DNA from: Cocos nucifera
Taxonomy: Eukaryota; Streptophyta; Magnoliopsida; Arecales; Arecaceae
DNA: 64,000 nucleotides
Direction: 5' to 3'
Assembly: GCA_006176705.1 (NCBI GenBank)
Contig: QRFJ01002304.1
Span: 62,001-126,000, forward strand
The notes under the pieces: generated by a model
Told to the model about the DNA's origin: nothing
Seen by the model: the letters and a program-made list of their open reading frames with translations, nothing else
The model's database searches: none
Translations under genes and position numbers: made by a program
Part shown: positions 22,900 through 32,794 of the stretch, piece after piece
Numbering within the stretch: the stretch's first letter is position 1
Layout of the letters: every line of letters starts with the position of its first letter

Positions 22900-23495
22900 C
22901 ATCGATGGATTCAAAAATTTACAATGATGATCTCGAATGATATTTATAATATACTATCAAAATTTTAATTCAATCAAACATTATTATCATGGTCAATTTG
23001 GCATAGGATGATTTGGACCGTTAAATAAAAAGTGAATGATCAAAAGATCAAATGATATCTAATTAAGATAATTTTTTAGATAAATAATCTTTGTTACTAT
23101 TTTAGTCATTTGTATGATGATGATCATAAAATCTAAACTACACATATATAAACTATTCATATTAAGCAAATCTTACAAAAGTACAAGTATAATCACTTAA
23201 AGACTTTAAGAATGAGTTTCAAGAAAAATATAGTTTTAGATCGTTCATATATGCATATTTTGAATTTTATGATCACCACCATATAAATGATCAAAGTAGT
23301 AGCAAAGATTATTTATCTAAAAAATTATCTTATAATGAAACATCATTTGATCTTTTGATCACTTATTTTTATTTAACGGACTAAATTATTTTGTACTAAA
23401 TTGATCATGATAATAATGCTCGATTGAAATAAAATTTTAATAGTATGCTATAAATATCATTGAGATTATCATTACAAGTTTTTAGATCCACTGGT
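22900..23495. mobile_element. Foldback element with ~260-bp inverted arms
   Basis: The arm 22900-23160 is the inverted complement of 23235-23495, with about 75 bases between them. For example, AAAGATTATTTATCTAAAAAATTATCTTA at about 23306-23334 is matched by its complement near 23065-23095. The arms are diverged by perhaps 15 percent with small indels. No coding capacity. The form fits a foldback or long-TIR MITE; no clear target-site duplication was found. Confidence 0.7.
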
Positions 23496-23499
23496 GGTC

Positions 23500-23663
23500 T
23501 CAATCTATCAGATCATCACATAGTTGTTTATGACCATCAAAATTAAATTTTATTGATTAACATAGTTAGGGTTATCGGATTGAGATAATTTTTTGTGATA
23601 ATATTCTAATGATAATTATTTAGATAATGAACAGTGAAGATAGACTTTAAATTTTAAAATTAT
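23500..23663. other. AT-rich spacer
   Basis: Nothing recognised between the foldback element and the CACTA-like element. Confidence 0.5.
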
Positions 23664-24342
23664 GTCATACTCAAAGAAAAAAAAAATTAAAATTAGCAAT
23701 GATGGTTTTACCATCATTAATACCGTACTAGCACTGCATTACTAACTATTAGCAATGAAAAAACCATTGCTAATAAATTTATTTTTTTAACAAAAAATTG
23801 ATTATAATAAAATTAATTAATTATCGATGGCTATTAGCAATGGCTTAATTTATCATCGCTAATAATTTAAAAAAAAAATATTTAAAAAAATTTAAAAATA
23901 TTTTTTTATAATTATTAATATTAGCAATGGCTTTCACCATCACTAATAATATAATTTCATCGCTAATAATCTTACAACCAAATTTAAAAAAAATAAAATT
24001 ATTTTTATTAGCAACGATAGAAGGCTGTCTTTAATAATTATTTATCATTATTAATAATAATAAAATTTAATTTAAAAAATAAAATTATATAGTATTAGTG
24101 ATGGCTAATTATTGTATCTAACACTATCACTAATATCCATGACAACGGCACAATTGTTACCACTTTCGTCGCTAATAACTATTAATGATGGCTACACTTT
24201 CGTCGCTAAAGTCTTCGATAAAAAGTGTTATTAGCAACAATAAAACTACCATCACTAATTCGATTGCTAATATCCATTATTAGTAGTAATGGCAAAAATA
24301 TCATTGCTAATATCTGTTACTAATACTCTATTTTTTATAGTG
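23664..24342. mobile_element. Non-autonomous CACTA-like element
   Basis: The right end reads TTTTTTATAGTG, the complement of a CACTATAAAAAA terminus. The body is filled with short subterminal repeats in both orientations (TTAGCAATGATGG and CCATC(G/A)CTAATAA), the hallmark of CACTA (En/Spm) elements. The left end near 23664 (CATACTCAAAGAAAAA) is a poor match and may be damaged. There is no transposase. Confidence 0.5.
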
Positions 24343-24475
24343 ATGGTTAGATCTATATCACTAACACAGTACAAAATCCAAGATAGATTTAAAAAGTACC
24401 TTGATTGAGGATTGTTGAAATTTCAGCCTTCAAAGATCTTTCTTCTAGCTTGATTCCTTCCTTCCCCACGAACCA
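24343..24475 (-). other. Leader remnant of a minus-strand retroelement
   Basis: This lies just downstream (on the minus strand) of the primer site at 24476-24490 and carries no gag. The rest of the element is missing or has been displaced by the CACTA-like insertion. Confidence 0.4.
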
Positions 24476-24490
24476 ATGCTCTGATACCAA
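24476..24490 (-). other. Primer binding site, tRNA-Met type, minus strand
   Basis: The minus strand reads TTGGTATCAGAGCATTGG, a full match to the tRNA-Met primer site with the extension common in copia leaders. It implies a 5' LTR to its right. Confidence 0.8.
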
Positions 24491-25219
24491 CTATTATAAA
24501 AACCAAATCGTGTAAGGACACCTGAGATTAATCAATATACAAGAAACTTGGTGATCAATGATGCTCAAGGGCATGCTAGAGAGGGAGAAAAAGGGAAGAG
24601 TAAAAGTGGCTAGGATTTTTGGGAGAAAGAGCAATTTTCATTCACTTGTTTTCTTCTTGACCTAATTACATTGTATATATACCTATATAAAAGGATCAAG
24701 CCTAATGCTCAAGAAAACTCCCAATGGCTAACCTGATATGATGTACTCTCTGAGTCCATGTACATCCATGTCTCACATCCATACATTTCTTTGGACTTAA
24801 TCCCAATCCAAACAAAAGATTAGCCTTTTAAGATCTCTCAAACCAAGACCTTAAGTCATGAAGGATCAAACTCGATCCTAATCCAAATAGTAATCCTATG
24901 CAGCTCTGTCCGCGACACTGAGTCAACCCAATCTGAGACTGAGTCGACTCATCTGAGACTAGTCGACTCATAGAAGTACTGAGTTGACTTACCTATGTAC
25001 CATGCTAGAGGTCTTGAAATATTGCTTTCTATTTGGCTTGTTCTTTGAGATATAATCGATCCACTTCTAAGACTAGATCGACTCACCTTCAACTTAGTCG
25101 ATCCAGTCTTAGAGTGAGTCGACTAAGATGCTGATCCTACTATCATTTATTTGACTTTCTTTTTCGACTATCCTCCTTATTTCCTTGAGACTTGGGAGCA
25201 CCGCACCAAGTTCTACAAC
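24491..25219 (-). repeat. LTR on minus strand, next to the primer site
   Basis: On the minus strand it would start TGTTGTAGAAC at 25219 and end beside the primer site. A TATA-like GGTATATATAC lies around 24675-24690. The 24900-25135 part contains about eight copies of GAGTCGACTC-like palindromes. No partner LTR was found. Confidence 0.5.
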
Positions 25220-25920
25220 AAAGCCCTAGCTGGTGATGACCTTGGTTGATGGTGGCTGGGTTCAGATGGTACAGTCGAGCATTCTACATCTAGTGGTCGA
25301 TGGTGACAACTACCACCAAGAAATCAAGAAAATTGGATAAAAATCACAACAAAAATAGGAGAATCAATCTGAGCCCCCTTTTTGACAAAATTCGATGGTT
25401 CACCAGCTAAAATCTATGCTTTGTGGGCTAAGGAGGATGGAGAGAAGTATTCAAAAGACAAAGTGAAGCTTCCCTCATTTTTTCAGCGATGATTGGCCAT
25501 GCCAGTAGAAAAACTATCTACGATAGAACTTGGTGAATCGGTGGCCAAATCCGCAAACTCCAGAAATGATCTGATGGCCGATGGTGGGGGTTTAAAAAGT
25601 CTCTTTAAATAGAGGTGGAGGGGGGAGGAGCTAGACTCCTCCTTAGAGTCGTTCATCAACTTCAAAAGTCTAATAGTAGAAGACTCATAATGGAGTCTTC
25701 TCTATTTTTTTTCTTCTTTTTTTTTTTTAATGATTTCTTTAAGATTCATGTAGTTAAATTTTGCTGGATTGGGGTATTACAAATAAGATTGGTCCGTCTT
25801 GAGTTTTTAGCTTTTTCTACCATCCAAGATAGTCTTGCCAAGTCATCAGTGAGTGCTCGGTCATGGTCCGAGGAGGGAAAGATCGATTCTAGGAGTAGAT
25901 AACCTCCATAATAGCTGCAA
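25220..25920. other. Unassigned sequence with minus-strand promoter-like motif
   Basis: The minus strand has CTCTATTTAAAGAG near 25600-25613, a TATA-like box, and short GA-rich repeats (25615-25705). It may be part of another LTR, but no partner or boundary is visible. The 95-codon plus-strand frame at 25615 shows no domain. Confidence 0.3.
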
Positions 25921-26267
25921 ATAAAAAAAGTTTTATATTGATCAATATCATAACTAATATACAAGAGATTGATAAGAATGACCATGATCAATAAGCATGA
26001 GCGATCTATTCAAAATTATGCATATTATCATGATCAAGTAATAAGTATGACATTGCATTACTATATCATCATTGTACTTAGATGTAAGCTTTTCCTAGTG
26101 AATTACATTATTTCTCATGGCTTAAGCATGGGACTTGGACTAAATTGCAAATTCTTATCTTGATTAATGAGAAACTGAAGCCTAATTATATTGTATTATT
26201 ACTTTTTCTTTTATATCAATAATTTCCTAGTTCTCTTATGAAAAATCATTTTAATTACCAATTTCAG
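25921..26267. other. Low-copy-looking AT-rich DNA
   Basis: No transposon signature or gene recognised. It ends with TTTTAATTACCAATTTCAG, a plausible splice acceptor for the exon-like segment that follows. Confidence 0.4.
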
Positions 26268-26415
26268 ACATCAAAATTTTTTTAGCAACAATTATTTTGC
26301 TGGTTGCCAAGCACATGCCCCACCAAATATAGCAGATTCAAGAAGAGAAGTTGGTGTTGTGATTTTGACACCCAACCTAAGAGGCAATCCAAAAATTAAT
26401 CTATATGCCGGAAAG
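26268..26415 (+). CDS. Exon-like open segment, product unknown
   Basis: A 148-base stretch is preceded by ...ACCAATTTCAG and followed by AAG|GTATAA, so both splice borders are plausible. From 26269 it is open for 49 codons and reads FSNNYFAGCQAHAPPNIADS and then REVGVVILTPNLRGNPKINL before YAGK. The composition is protein-like and no retroelement motif is present. I do not recognise the family and could not find neighbouring exons with confidence, so it may be an orphan exon of a displaced gene or a chance open frame. Confidence 0.3.
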
Positions 26416-28250
26416 GTATAACTTTTGTTTGTAAAGAAGCCGAATGCAATCGCAAATCCTAGTTAAAACTTCAAAAGAGACTAAATCAATGGAGAGGAAG
26501 CTTTAGGTGTCCTAAAAGTTGCTAGCTTGCTAGTAGATTGGGCTTATGGTGTATGACATTGACAGTTGTTTAGCTAGCAAGCGATATCCTAATAAGGTCA
26601 TGTACCAAACAAGTTTTGTTTAAGCTACCTTTCGAAGCAGACCTACAAAGCATAGCCAATCCTATCCACTAGGCATCAAATTTGACTAGGAAGGAGGCTT
26701 TCAAACAACCATGAGTTCTTGCATGTGAGATTATTAACGTTGTTCAATGGGATATACACGACTTCACCTTCACTTGTCCACTTGTGTTTTAATTACTAGA
26801 CTAGCTTGTGCATGAAATACAAGAAATTTATTAGAATTTTGAGCCCAATTAAGTAAATTACTTTTTGGAATATTAATGTACAATAAACAAGCTTTTGGAA
26901 TTAACGTACTTATTTGTTGCATTTCTTTTTCCCTCACTGGCCGTAGATAGAGGGAAGGATAGTGGTTGCACCATGTTTTAACTATCATATATTAGATTAA
27001 CTTTGTCCTAGGACTACATGTTCTAACTTCACAACTTGTGTTAAATTCTAAGATAGCTAAAATTGTCATATGAATTGCCACTCTAATTACAATATATATG
27101 AGACATTATTACAACCTTTAGGTATCATACTGTGATAGAAAGCAATAGCACTTCAATTGTATATAAGATCATGATTTAGATAGATCAATAGTACAATTGA
27201 TCGGTCATTAAGGCTTTATATGTATTCAATAATACAGTATAATTATATATAATATTACTGTCATTTGTTACAGTTGCCACGTCTTGACATTTTTTGCCAT
27301 CATATCATTACTATCAAATTAGTATGTTCTCAACTACAAAGTACAATAAAAAATCTAATGATTCTACAGTTTTATAATGGCTGTGAAGCCTGAATATTTT
27401 GTCTATCATTGTACAAATAGTCCTTACTGGTACACGGAGAAATCCCTACAAACACTTGCCTAGTTCGATTTCCTCGACTTGTCCATGTCACCCAATTGCG
27501 GTAGATGTCATATTCACTACTAGGAAACCTAACCTTTTTTTTTTTTTTTTTTAAATAAGACCATCAGTCTCATACGGGATCAACTTTCTGAGAAGATAAG
27601 CCTCCAACATCAAGAATAGGACTGGATTGATTGAAAGTCATAATAAGGTTGGTTTTTTTCCTAAGAAAACGATGAACGAGGCACTAGAAATTATTGGGGT
27701 CAGGAATTACGATAAAGGCAATACTTGAGCTCAGATGATTGGTATCAAACATCCAGTGATTTTACCTACGCACGCTTATATGGTAACAACCAAAGAGGAT
27801 TCAAGTGCCTGTTCTTGTGACAATAATTTGGGAAATTTGCAAGTGTAGAAAGGCCTCCGTCTTTGAACCAAAGCCTCTAATTCAAACAAAAATTTATAAA
27901 TTTTTATATTAAAAAATTAAAAATTAAAATATTTATCACATCAATTATATACATGACTGGCTATATCTTTTTGCCAATTCAAATTAATCATTCATGTTAA
28001 ATAGAAAATCGATAAAATTAGTAAAATATTTTTAAATTTTGATTGTATCTCTTATTTCTATTTTTTTTTTTCTAGTATCAATCATTAAATTACACAATAT
28101 ATGTGACATATACGGATGGATTAAAGAAATTGATGTTGCAAGAAAAAAACAACCAATCTTTACCGCGAAAGATACAGTACGAACCCGATATCTTTTGGAT
28201 GCTGCCCGAAAACCCGAGCATTAATCTTTCAAATGACACTATATAATAGT
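26416..28250. other. AT-rich, low-copy-looking DNA
   Basis: No transposon proteins, terminal repeats or clear exons seen. There is a T tract at 27536-27553. This may be displaced host intergenic or intronic DNA. Confidence 0.4.
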
Positions 28251-28885
28251 TTTATATACTATTTGAGTGATGTCTAGGGGTCCCAACATCCAAAGAGTGT
28301 CCCGCTGTCTCGTTATCGAGCCCTGTGCGTCCCGCGGGTTGACTCCCTTTACTTACCTCCCCACCCCCCTCTCCAGCTCGACCGTGTTCGCTCTCGTCGG
28401 TACATATTGCGGACCGGAAGACGGAGGAAGGAAAAGGGAATAAAGATGGGATAACGAGGGCAGATTCGAAAGGGTGTTGAGATGATAATCCCAATGTCTA
28501 ACTAACCGTATTCTCGGTCATGAAGCCCGTCTTGGAAAACGTATGAATTGGATCGAGTCTCTTCTACCGAAAAGGAAAAAAAAAAAATCGAGTCTCGGTC
28601 AACCATCAGTGAAGATCATTAATACCGTTAGAGTGCATGTGAAACCAACAACATGGTGCACGATAAAAAGCTGGATTTGGGCGTCCACTGCTCTTTTTGC
28701 ATGCCCCGGGATGAAGGCAATTCTTGGGGCACCACCAGATGTACCGACGGGGTTAGCTCTTCGGGCACGTCACGACGGGATAAAGCCAGCCCTCGGGGGC
28801 ACTAACAAATGTGCTGCCGGGCTTTCCTCTCGAGCGCGGATCTTCTACGGTGTAACATACGGTGCGATCTAAAATACCTGATGGA
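28251..28885. other. GC-rich block without recognised gene
   Basis: GC content and CpG frequency rise sharply compared with both sides. Two imperfect ~70-base direct repeats (near 28700-28770 and 28770-28840) are visible. Reading frames of 80 codons (minus, 28252-28494) and 109 codons (plus, 28543-28872) have no recognisable domain. It could be an LTR part, a gene 5' end or a promoter; the sequence does not decide. Confidence 0.35.
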
Positions 28886-29066
28886 TGGTATTTATGGTGT
28901 ACCATGTATGGTAGAAAATTTATATTTTTAACTCTGCATAATATTATTTTTTTTAATATAATATGAGGATCTGTTAAAATAGCTGTAATCGATGGGCTCA
29001 ATTACAGCAAATTGGTCGAATCCAATATTTAATTGGACCTGCAAGAAGTAGGCTCAGATGGACTAT
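28886..29066. repeat. Direct duplicate, copy A
   Basis: This block (AAATTTATATTTTTAA..., GGGCTCA, CGAATCCAATATTTAATTGG, CCTGCAAGAAG) recurs at 29368-29520 in the same order. A 300-base LTR fragment separates the copies. Confidence 0.75.
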
Positions 29067-29367
29067 TATTTGTCAGAACGGTTACGACTGTCATTTATCA
29101 GGACAGTTACAACAAGTTTTATCTATAAAAAGATCCTCCATATACGTTTTCTTTAAGCTCTCTTTTTCTTCTCGAAACGCTGCTGCCGAAGTTTTTCCTG
29201 AGCACTTCATTTTTGTTGACCAGAAGAATTGACTTGATCATCGAAGGATCCTACCGAAGTCACCATCATCGACTCCGAACGAAATTTTATTTTGCAAGTC
29301 ATCGTTGGTGACCTCATTTTCTTCGATTCCAGTTCGATACGACGTCAACTAAATTCTGCATCAATAA
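29067..29367 (+). repeat. LTR 3' end related to TR-GAG
   Basis: It contains TATCTATAAAAAGATCCTCC at about 29112-29131 (a TATA-like box), then CACTTCATTTTTGTTGACCAGA, GATCATCGAAGGATCCTACC and a TGCATCAAT end. The same order occurs at 47645-47892 in the TR-GAG2 LTR. Only the promoter-to-end portion is present; the 45-bp array is missing, so it is a truncated solo LTR of a related family. Confidence 0.75.
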
Positions 29368-29520
29368 TATTTATGATGTAATATGATAAAAAATTTATAT
29401 TTTTAATATTATTTTTTTTAATATAATATGAAGATCTGTAACCGGTGGGCTCAGTTGCAGCAAACTGGCCGAATCCAATATTTGATTGGGCCTGCAAGAA
29501 GCAGGACCCAGGCAGACTGG
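29368..29520. repeat. Direct duplicate, copy B
   Basis: Second copy of the 28886-29066 block, diverged by several substitutions and small indels. It is far too long to be a target-site duplication. Confidence 0.72.
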
Positions 29521-29619
29521 AATGCAGATACTCTTTGCTTTGCTTGCTTGTCCTGCAACTGAATAGGCTGCAGGAGGAAATGCGGCCAGTGAGCCCGACT
29601 TTTTTTTGAGTGAATGATC

Positions 29620-29623
<4 letters not shown>

Positions 29624-29668
<45 letters not shown>
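29624..29668 (+). repeat. (GA)n microsatellite, about 22 units
   Basis: An uninterrupted GA dinucleotide run. The 'LSLSLS' frames on the opposite strand are artefacts of it. Confidence 0.97.
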
Positions 29669-29671
<3 letters not shown>

Positions 29672-29759
29672 GAAAGTACCGTCTCAACCAGTCCCATAGG
29701 TGACCCACCCCATACACATCGGCATTAGGAATCTGGGCCACAGGTGACTGCAGACGGTC

Positions 29760-29890
29760 TCCCTGCTTGAGCAGAAATTAATCTTCATGAATTGCATGCT
29801 CAGCAAGCCGATCCGCGGTTTGTTTCCCTTTGCTGGGATGAAGACCAAGCCGGAAACCAACAAGCTCAGCATAGGCCACCGCACATGGGG
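29760..29890 (-). pseudogene. RNase H-like C-terminal scrap
   Basis: On the minus strand two overlapping frames read SGLVFIPAKGN and GKQTADRLAEHAIHED. Joined across a frameshift they resemble the C-terminal signature of RVT_3-type RNase H domains (FIPR-GN--AD-LA--A), found in LINEs and related genes. The catalytic N-terminal part was not seen. The low length makes this tentative. Confidence 0.35.
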
Positions 29891-30050
29891 GTAACACTGT
29901 TCTCGGCTTGTTCATTTGGTTTTACTGCCATCTACACAATTGCTTGGGTTTTATGCATCACTAGCATGGGCCACATCCTATGCAGTGGATTTGATTAAAA
30001 ATAAAGAGAAAATAATTATAATAATTTTAAATACATAAAATTTGTTCAAC
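29891..30050. other. Short unassigned sequence
   Basis: Nothing recognised before the start of the PPR-like frame. Confidence 0.4.
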
Positions 30051-30175
30051 TGTCACGAGGTTGGAGTGTGTTCCGGATTTTTTTTTGTCGGGACTTCAAT
30101 TATGGATGCGCTTGCCAGATATGGAAGTATAGATGATTAGTACATTTTATTCAAGAAGCGGATGGATGTGAAAAG
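30051..30175 (+). pseudogene. PPR protein pseudogene, upstream piece
   Basis: From 30051 one frame reads CHEVGVCSGFFFVGTSIMDA and then LARYGSIDD, stop, YILFKKRMDVK. This is the classic plant PPR pattern (...VGTSLMDMYARCGSIDDA...LF). PPR proteins bind organelle RNA in plastids or mitochondria. The frame breaks exactly where Copia-3 is inserted and resumes after it at 33555. An in-frame TAG at about 30138 shows it is dead. Confidence 0.72.
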
Positions 30176-30940
30176 TATTAAATTTTAGCACTTCAAATTT
30201 GACCCACAACAGCAAAGCGCATGATCGACAAATCTTCAAGCATAGCCCATAGATACACATGGCTCGCAAAAGTGCTTGGCCCAGACATGCAGGCATAGAC
30301 TAGGATACATGGGCACGCACGTGGCCTACAGGTAGGCACAAGCACAAGTTCTACTATGCAGTCCAGAGGAGGACACCACACGGTCCAGGCGCATCCAAAT
30401 GGTTTCACATGGTTCACAAGCGAAGTGTAGACCCTTTAGCGATCCATCGCAATTTCATGCGGTGCATAGGCACGAGACGTGTGGGCGAGTGATGCAGTGT
30501 ATGATTGGATGGCTACGAATGCGTGTAGATGATCTAACGGCCAAAAGAGTATCAAAGTCTTAATAGGAGACTTAGATTATATGGGACATGATTTTAGAGC
30601 TTTTAAAAGGGGCCTGACAGCCTATATAGCTTGGGATTCATTGTGAGGGTCATTCTTGGATTTTTTTAGAGCTTTGTTGTGAGAGATTTGTACTTCTTAT
30701 TAAGAGAGGGATTGATGTATAAGAGTTAAGAGGGTGTGATCTCCTCTTATATTTTTATTTTCTCTCGTATTGAAGCTTGCATACTCTGTGAAGATAAGTC
30801 TTGGGTTGATCCACATATTTGAGTGTATCTTTTATGTGTCTCTCTTCTTCTTTTTTTGTTGCAGTATTGACATCATCATTGGAGTTGCAATTTTGGGCTA
30901 GGATCCAGATTCCGCACTCGTGGAGGATCCTTCCAATAAA
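30176..30940 (+). repeat. Copia-3 5' LTR
   Basis: It starts TATTAAATTTTAG (degenerate TGTTA...) and ends TTCCAATA next to the primer site. Shared blocks with the 3' LTR include CCAGAGGAGGACACCA, GCTTTTAAAAGG and GAAGCTTGCATAC. TATATA at 30623-30628 may be the core promoter. Confidence 0.85.
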
Positions 30941-30952
30941 TGGTATCAAAGT
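30941..30952 (+). other. Copia-3 primer binding site
   Basis: TGGTATCAAAGT, a one-to-two base variant of TGGTATCAGAGC. Confidence 0.75.
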
Positions 30953-31009
30953 ATCAGACTTTTTGGATTACGGCGGTATTGATCGAGATTGAAGAAAATA
31001 AAAAAGATA

Positions 31010-32020
31010 AGCTCAATCAAGATAGAGATCAACCGGTATGATGGAAAGAGCAATTTCTTTCTATGGCAAGTAAGGATGAATGATGTGCTCATCTAACAAA
31101 TGTTGATTGATACTCTCTTGTATGAGGAGAAGCTGACTATCATGGAGAAGGAAGATTGGAGGTGGCTCCAGATACAGATGGTGAGCACGATCCACTTATA
31201 CTTGATAGATGATGTGGTGATTCATGTACTTAGCAAAACTTTTTCGACGATGATGTAGATGAAGCTCAAGAAGATATACATGACAAAGTTATTTACCAAT
31301 GCTTTCTTCTTTTAGAAGTAGTTTTACCAACTACGGATGAGTGAGGGGCTGAGTGTGTAGTATTGCGGTAGGAAGAAAAAAATAAAATAAGAACATAATC
31401 AAATACGTAGATCGATCTAAATGTTCACCTCCATGGGACATGCAAAACTTCATGATGAAAAAAGAATAAATATAAGAGGAGATTACCCACTTTCAACACT
31501 CGTATACAATCTTTTCAACTAGAAGCTATCCTTACAAAGCTCTCTCATGGAGATCCCCTAAAATGACCATAATATTTTGGTATGAGATCCTCATCAATTG
31601 GTATCAGAGCGAGTTGATACCATAATATGTAAGAGTATCTCCACAACTTTCAGAAGATCCTCACTAATCTTCTCGGTGTTGATGAAAAGATCGAGGAGAA
31701 GACTAGGGCATTGATCTTGCTCTCGTGACTTTCTTCTTTTTTTGAGTCTTTGGTGACTATTTTTTTTGTAGAAAAAAGCACCATTAAGATGGATGAGGTT
31801 ACTTCTACACTTTTCTAGAATAAGATTATCAGGTAAAAGAACCGAGCCTCAAGTTTAGGTGGCAACTCAACTTTGATAGTGACTAGAGGTGATGGTGGCA
31901 GAGGACGAAGTGGCAGAAGATCACAAGATGGGTGATCTAGATTCAAGTCGAGGAATTTCAGCAAGATCAGATACTATTATTGTGATGAGTTGGGGCATCG
32001 CGTCAGAGATTGCTTATAGC
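31010..32020 (+). pseudogene. Copia-3 gag, decayed and interrupted
   Basis: The opening reads KIEINRYDGKSNFFLWQVRM (from about 31018), the usual copia gag start, followed by DVLI, stop, MLIDTLLY. The middle helix region is in frame with stops until about 31363. A foreign segment (31365-31655) interrupts it, and the frame resumes with ILTNLLGVDEKIEEKTRALI. The zinc knuckle at 31972-32013 reads YYYCDELGHRVRDC; its first Cys is Tyr. The protein cannot be made. Confidence 0.82.
31365..31655 (+). mobile_element. Insert in Copia-3 gag with a primer-site-like motif
   Basis: This stretch does not match copia gag. It contains AATTGGTATCAGAGCGAGTT (31596-31615), a perfect TGGTATCAGAGC primer site. It is probably the 3' end of an LTR with the start of its leader, inserted or recombined into gag. 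Boundaries are approximate. Confidence 0.5.
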
Positions 32021-32031
32021 TTAATGATTGG

Positions 32032-32460
32032 ATGAAGGCCATTACGGTGGTAGTCCATGGTCGCTACACTAATGAAACTGATGATGTGCTTATGATTTTA
32101 GATGAGATGTTTACTTTTTTTTCTTTAGTGAATTTTAAACTTGGCATGTTTACATCATACTTTTTTAGAGAGAAGCTGTTTGACTCCCTAGAGAGCAATG
32201 AGAGTACTGTTCATTTGCTGGATGGATTGAATTATGCGATCAAGGGCATTGGGATAGTTAGCTTGTGGAAACATGATGCAGCAGTGAGAAAATTAGTTAA
32301 GATCTGATATATATCTAATTTTAAGAGAAATCTAATTTTACTGTGTAGACTAAATTCAAGCAGTTACAGATGGAGAGCTAATGATAGAATCATAAAGGTT
32401 ATGCATGACAGTAGGATTGTTATGAAGAAAAAGAAATATAGAGGATCCTATCTCTTGGCA
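32032..32460 (+). pseudogene. Copia-3 protease and GAG-pre-integrase remnant
   Basis: A 91-codon frame starts at 32032. It contains LFDSLESNESTVHLLDGLNY and AIKGIGIVSLWKHDAAVRKL, the region that follows the protease active site in copia polyproteins, and then RRLNSSSYRWRANDRIIKVM-like sequence of the pre-integrase part (32340-32400) after a stop. The catalytic D-S/T-G region is damaged. After about 32460 a Gly/Ala/Ser-rich repeat (GSARGGSSCASEGSAQGG) replaces the expected integrase. Confidence 0.72.
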
Positions 32461-32794
32461 GAGGGCTCAGCACGAGGTGGATCTTCATGTGCTAGTGAGG
32501 GCTCAGCGCAAGGTGGAGCTCTAGGTGCAGGTGGATTAGGCACGAGATAGGAGATAAGGGAGGGTGATAGGTGACGTTGCAGAATGAAGTTTCTACTGCC
32601 ACAGGAGGTTATCTCAAGCAGGTCTCAGGTCAGGTAGGTCACAATATATGATGAAGATGGGCTTGAGCGATCTGACTCAACTCGCATATTTGTTCATTCA
32701 TAAGCAGTTAGGTATTACCTTAGGGCATGGAAGAGAGATCATCCAAAAATTCTTAAAACTAGATGGAGGCTGAATGTCGAGTTGATGTAGAGAT
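32460..32794 (+). other. Copia-3 3' internal region lacking pol
   Basis: Between the pre-integrase remnant and the 3' LTR there is only about 330 bases, with no integrase, reverse transcriptase or RNase H motif. A short GGCTCAGC(A/G)CGAGGTGGA repeat is present at 32465-32540. Confidence 0.65.

Noticed and set aside
28543..28872. 109-codon frame as a real gene
   Set aside because: Contains an internal imperfect 70-base duplication, no recognisable domain, and a Lys run from an A tract; support is too weak.
29395..29741. Minus-strand frames with LSLSLS runs
   Set aside because: They read through the (GA)n microsatellite and carry no recognisable domain.
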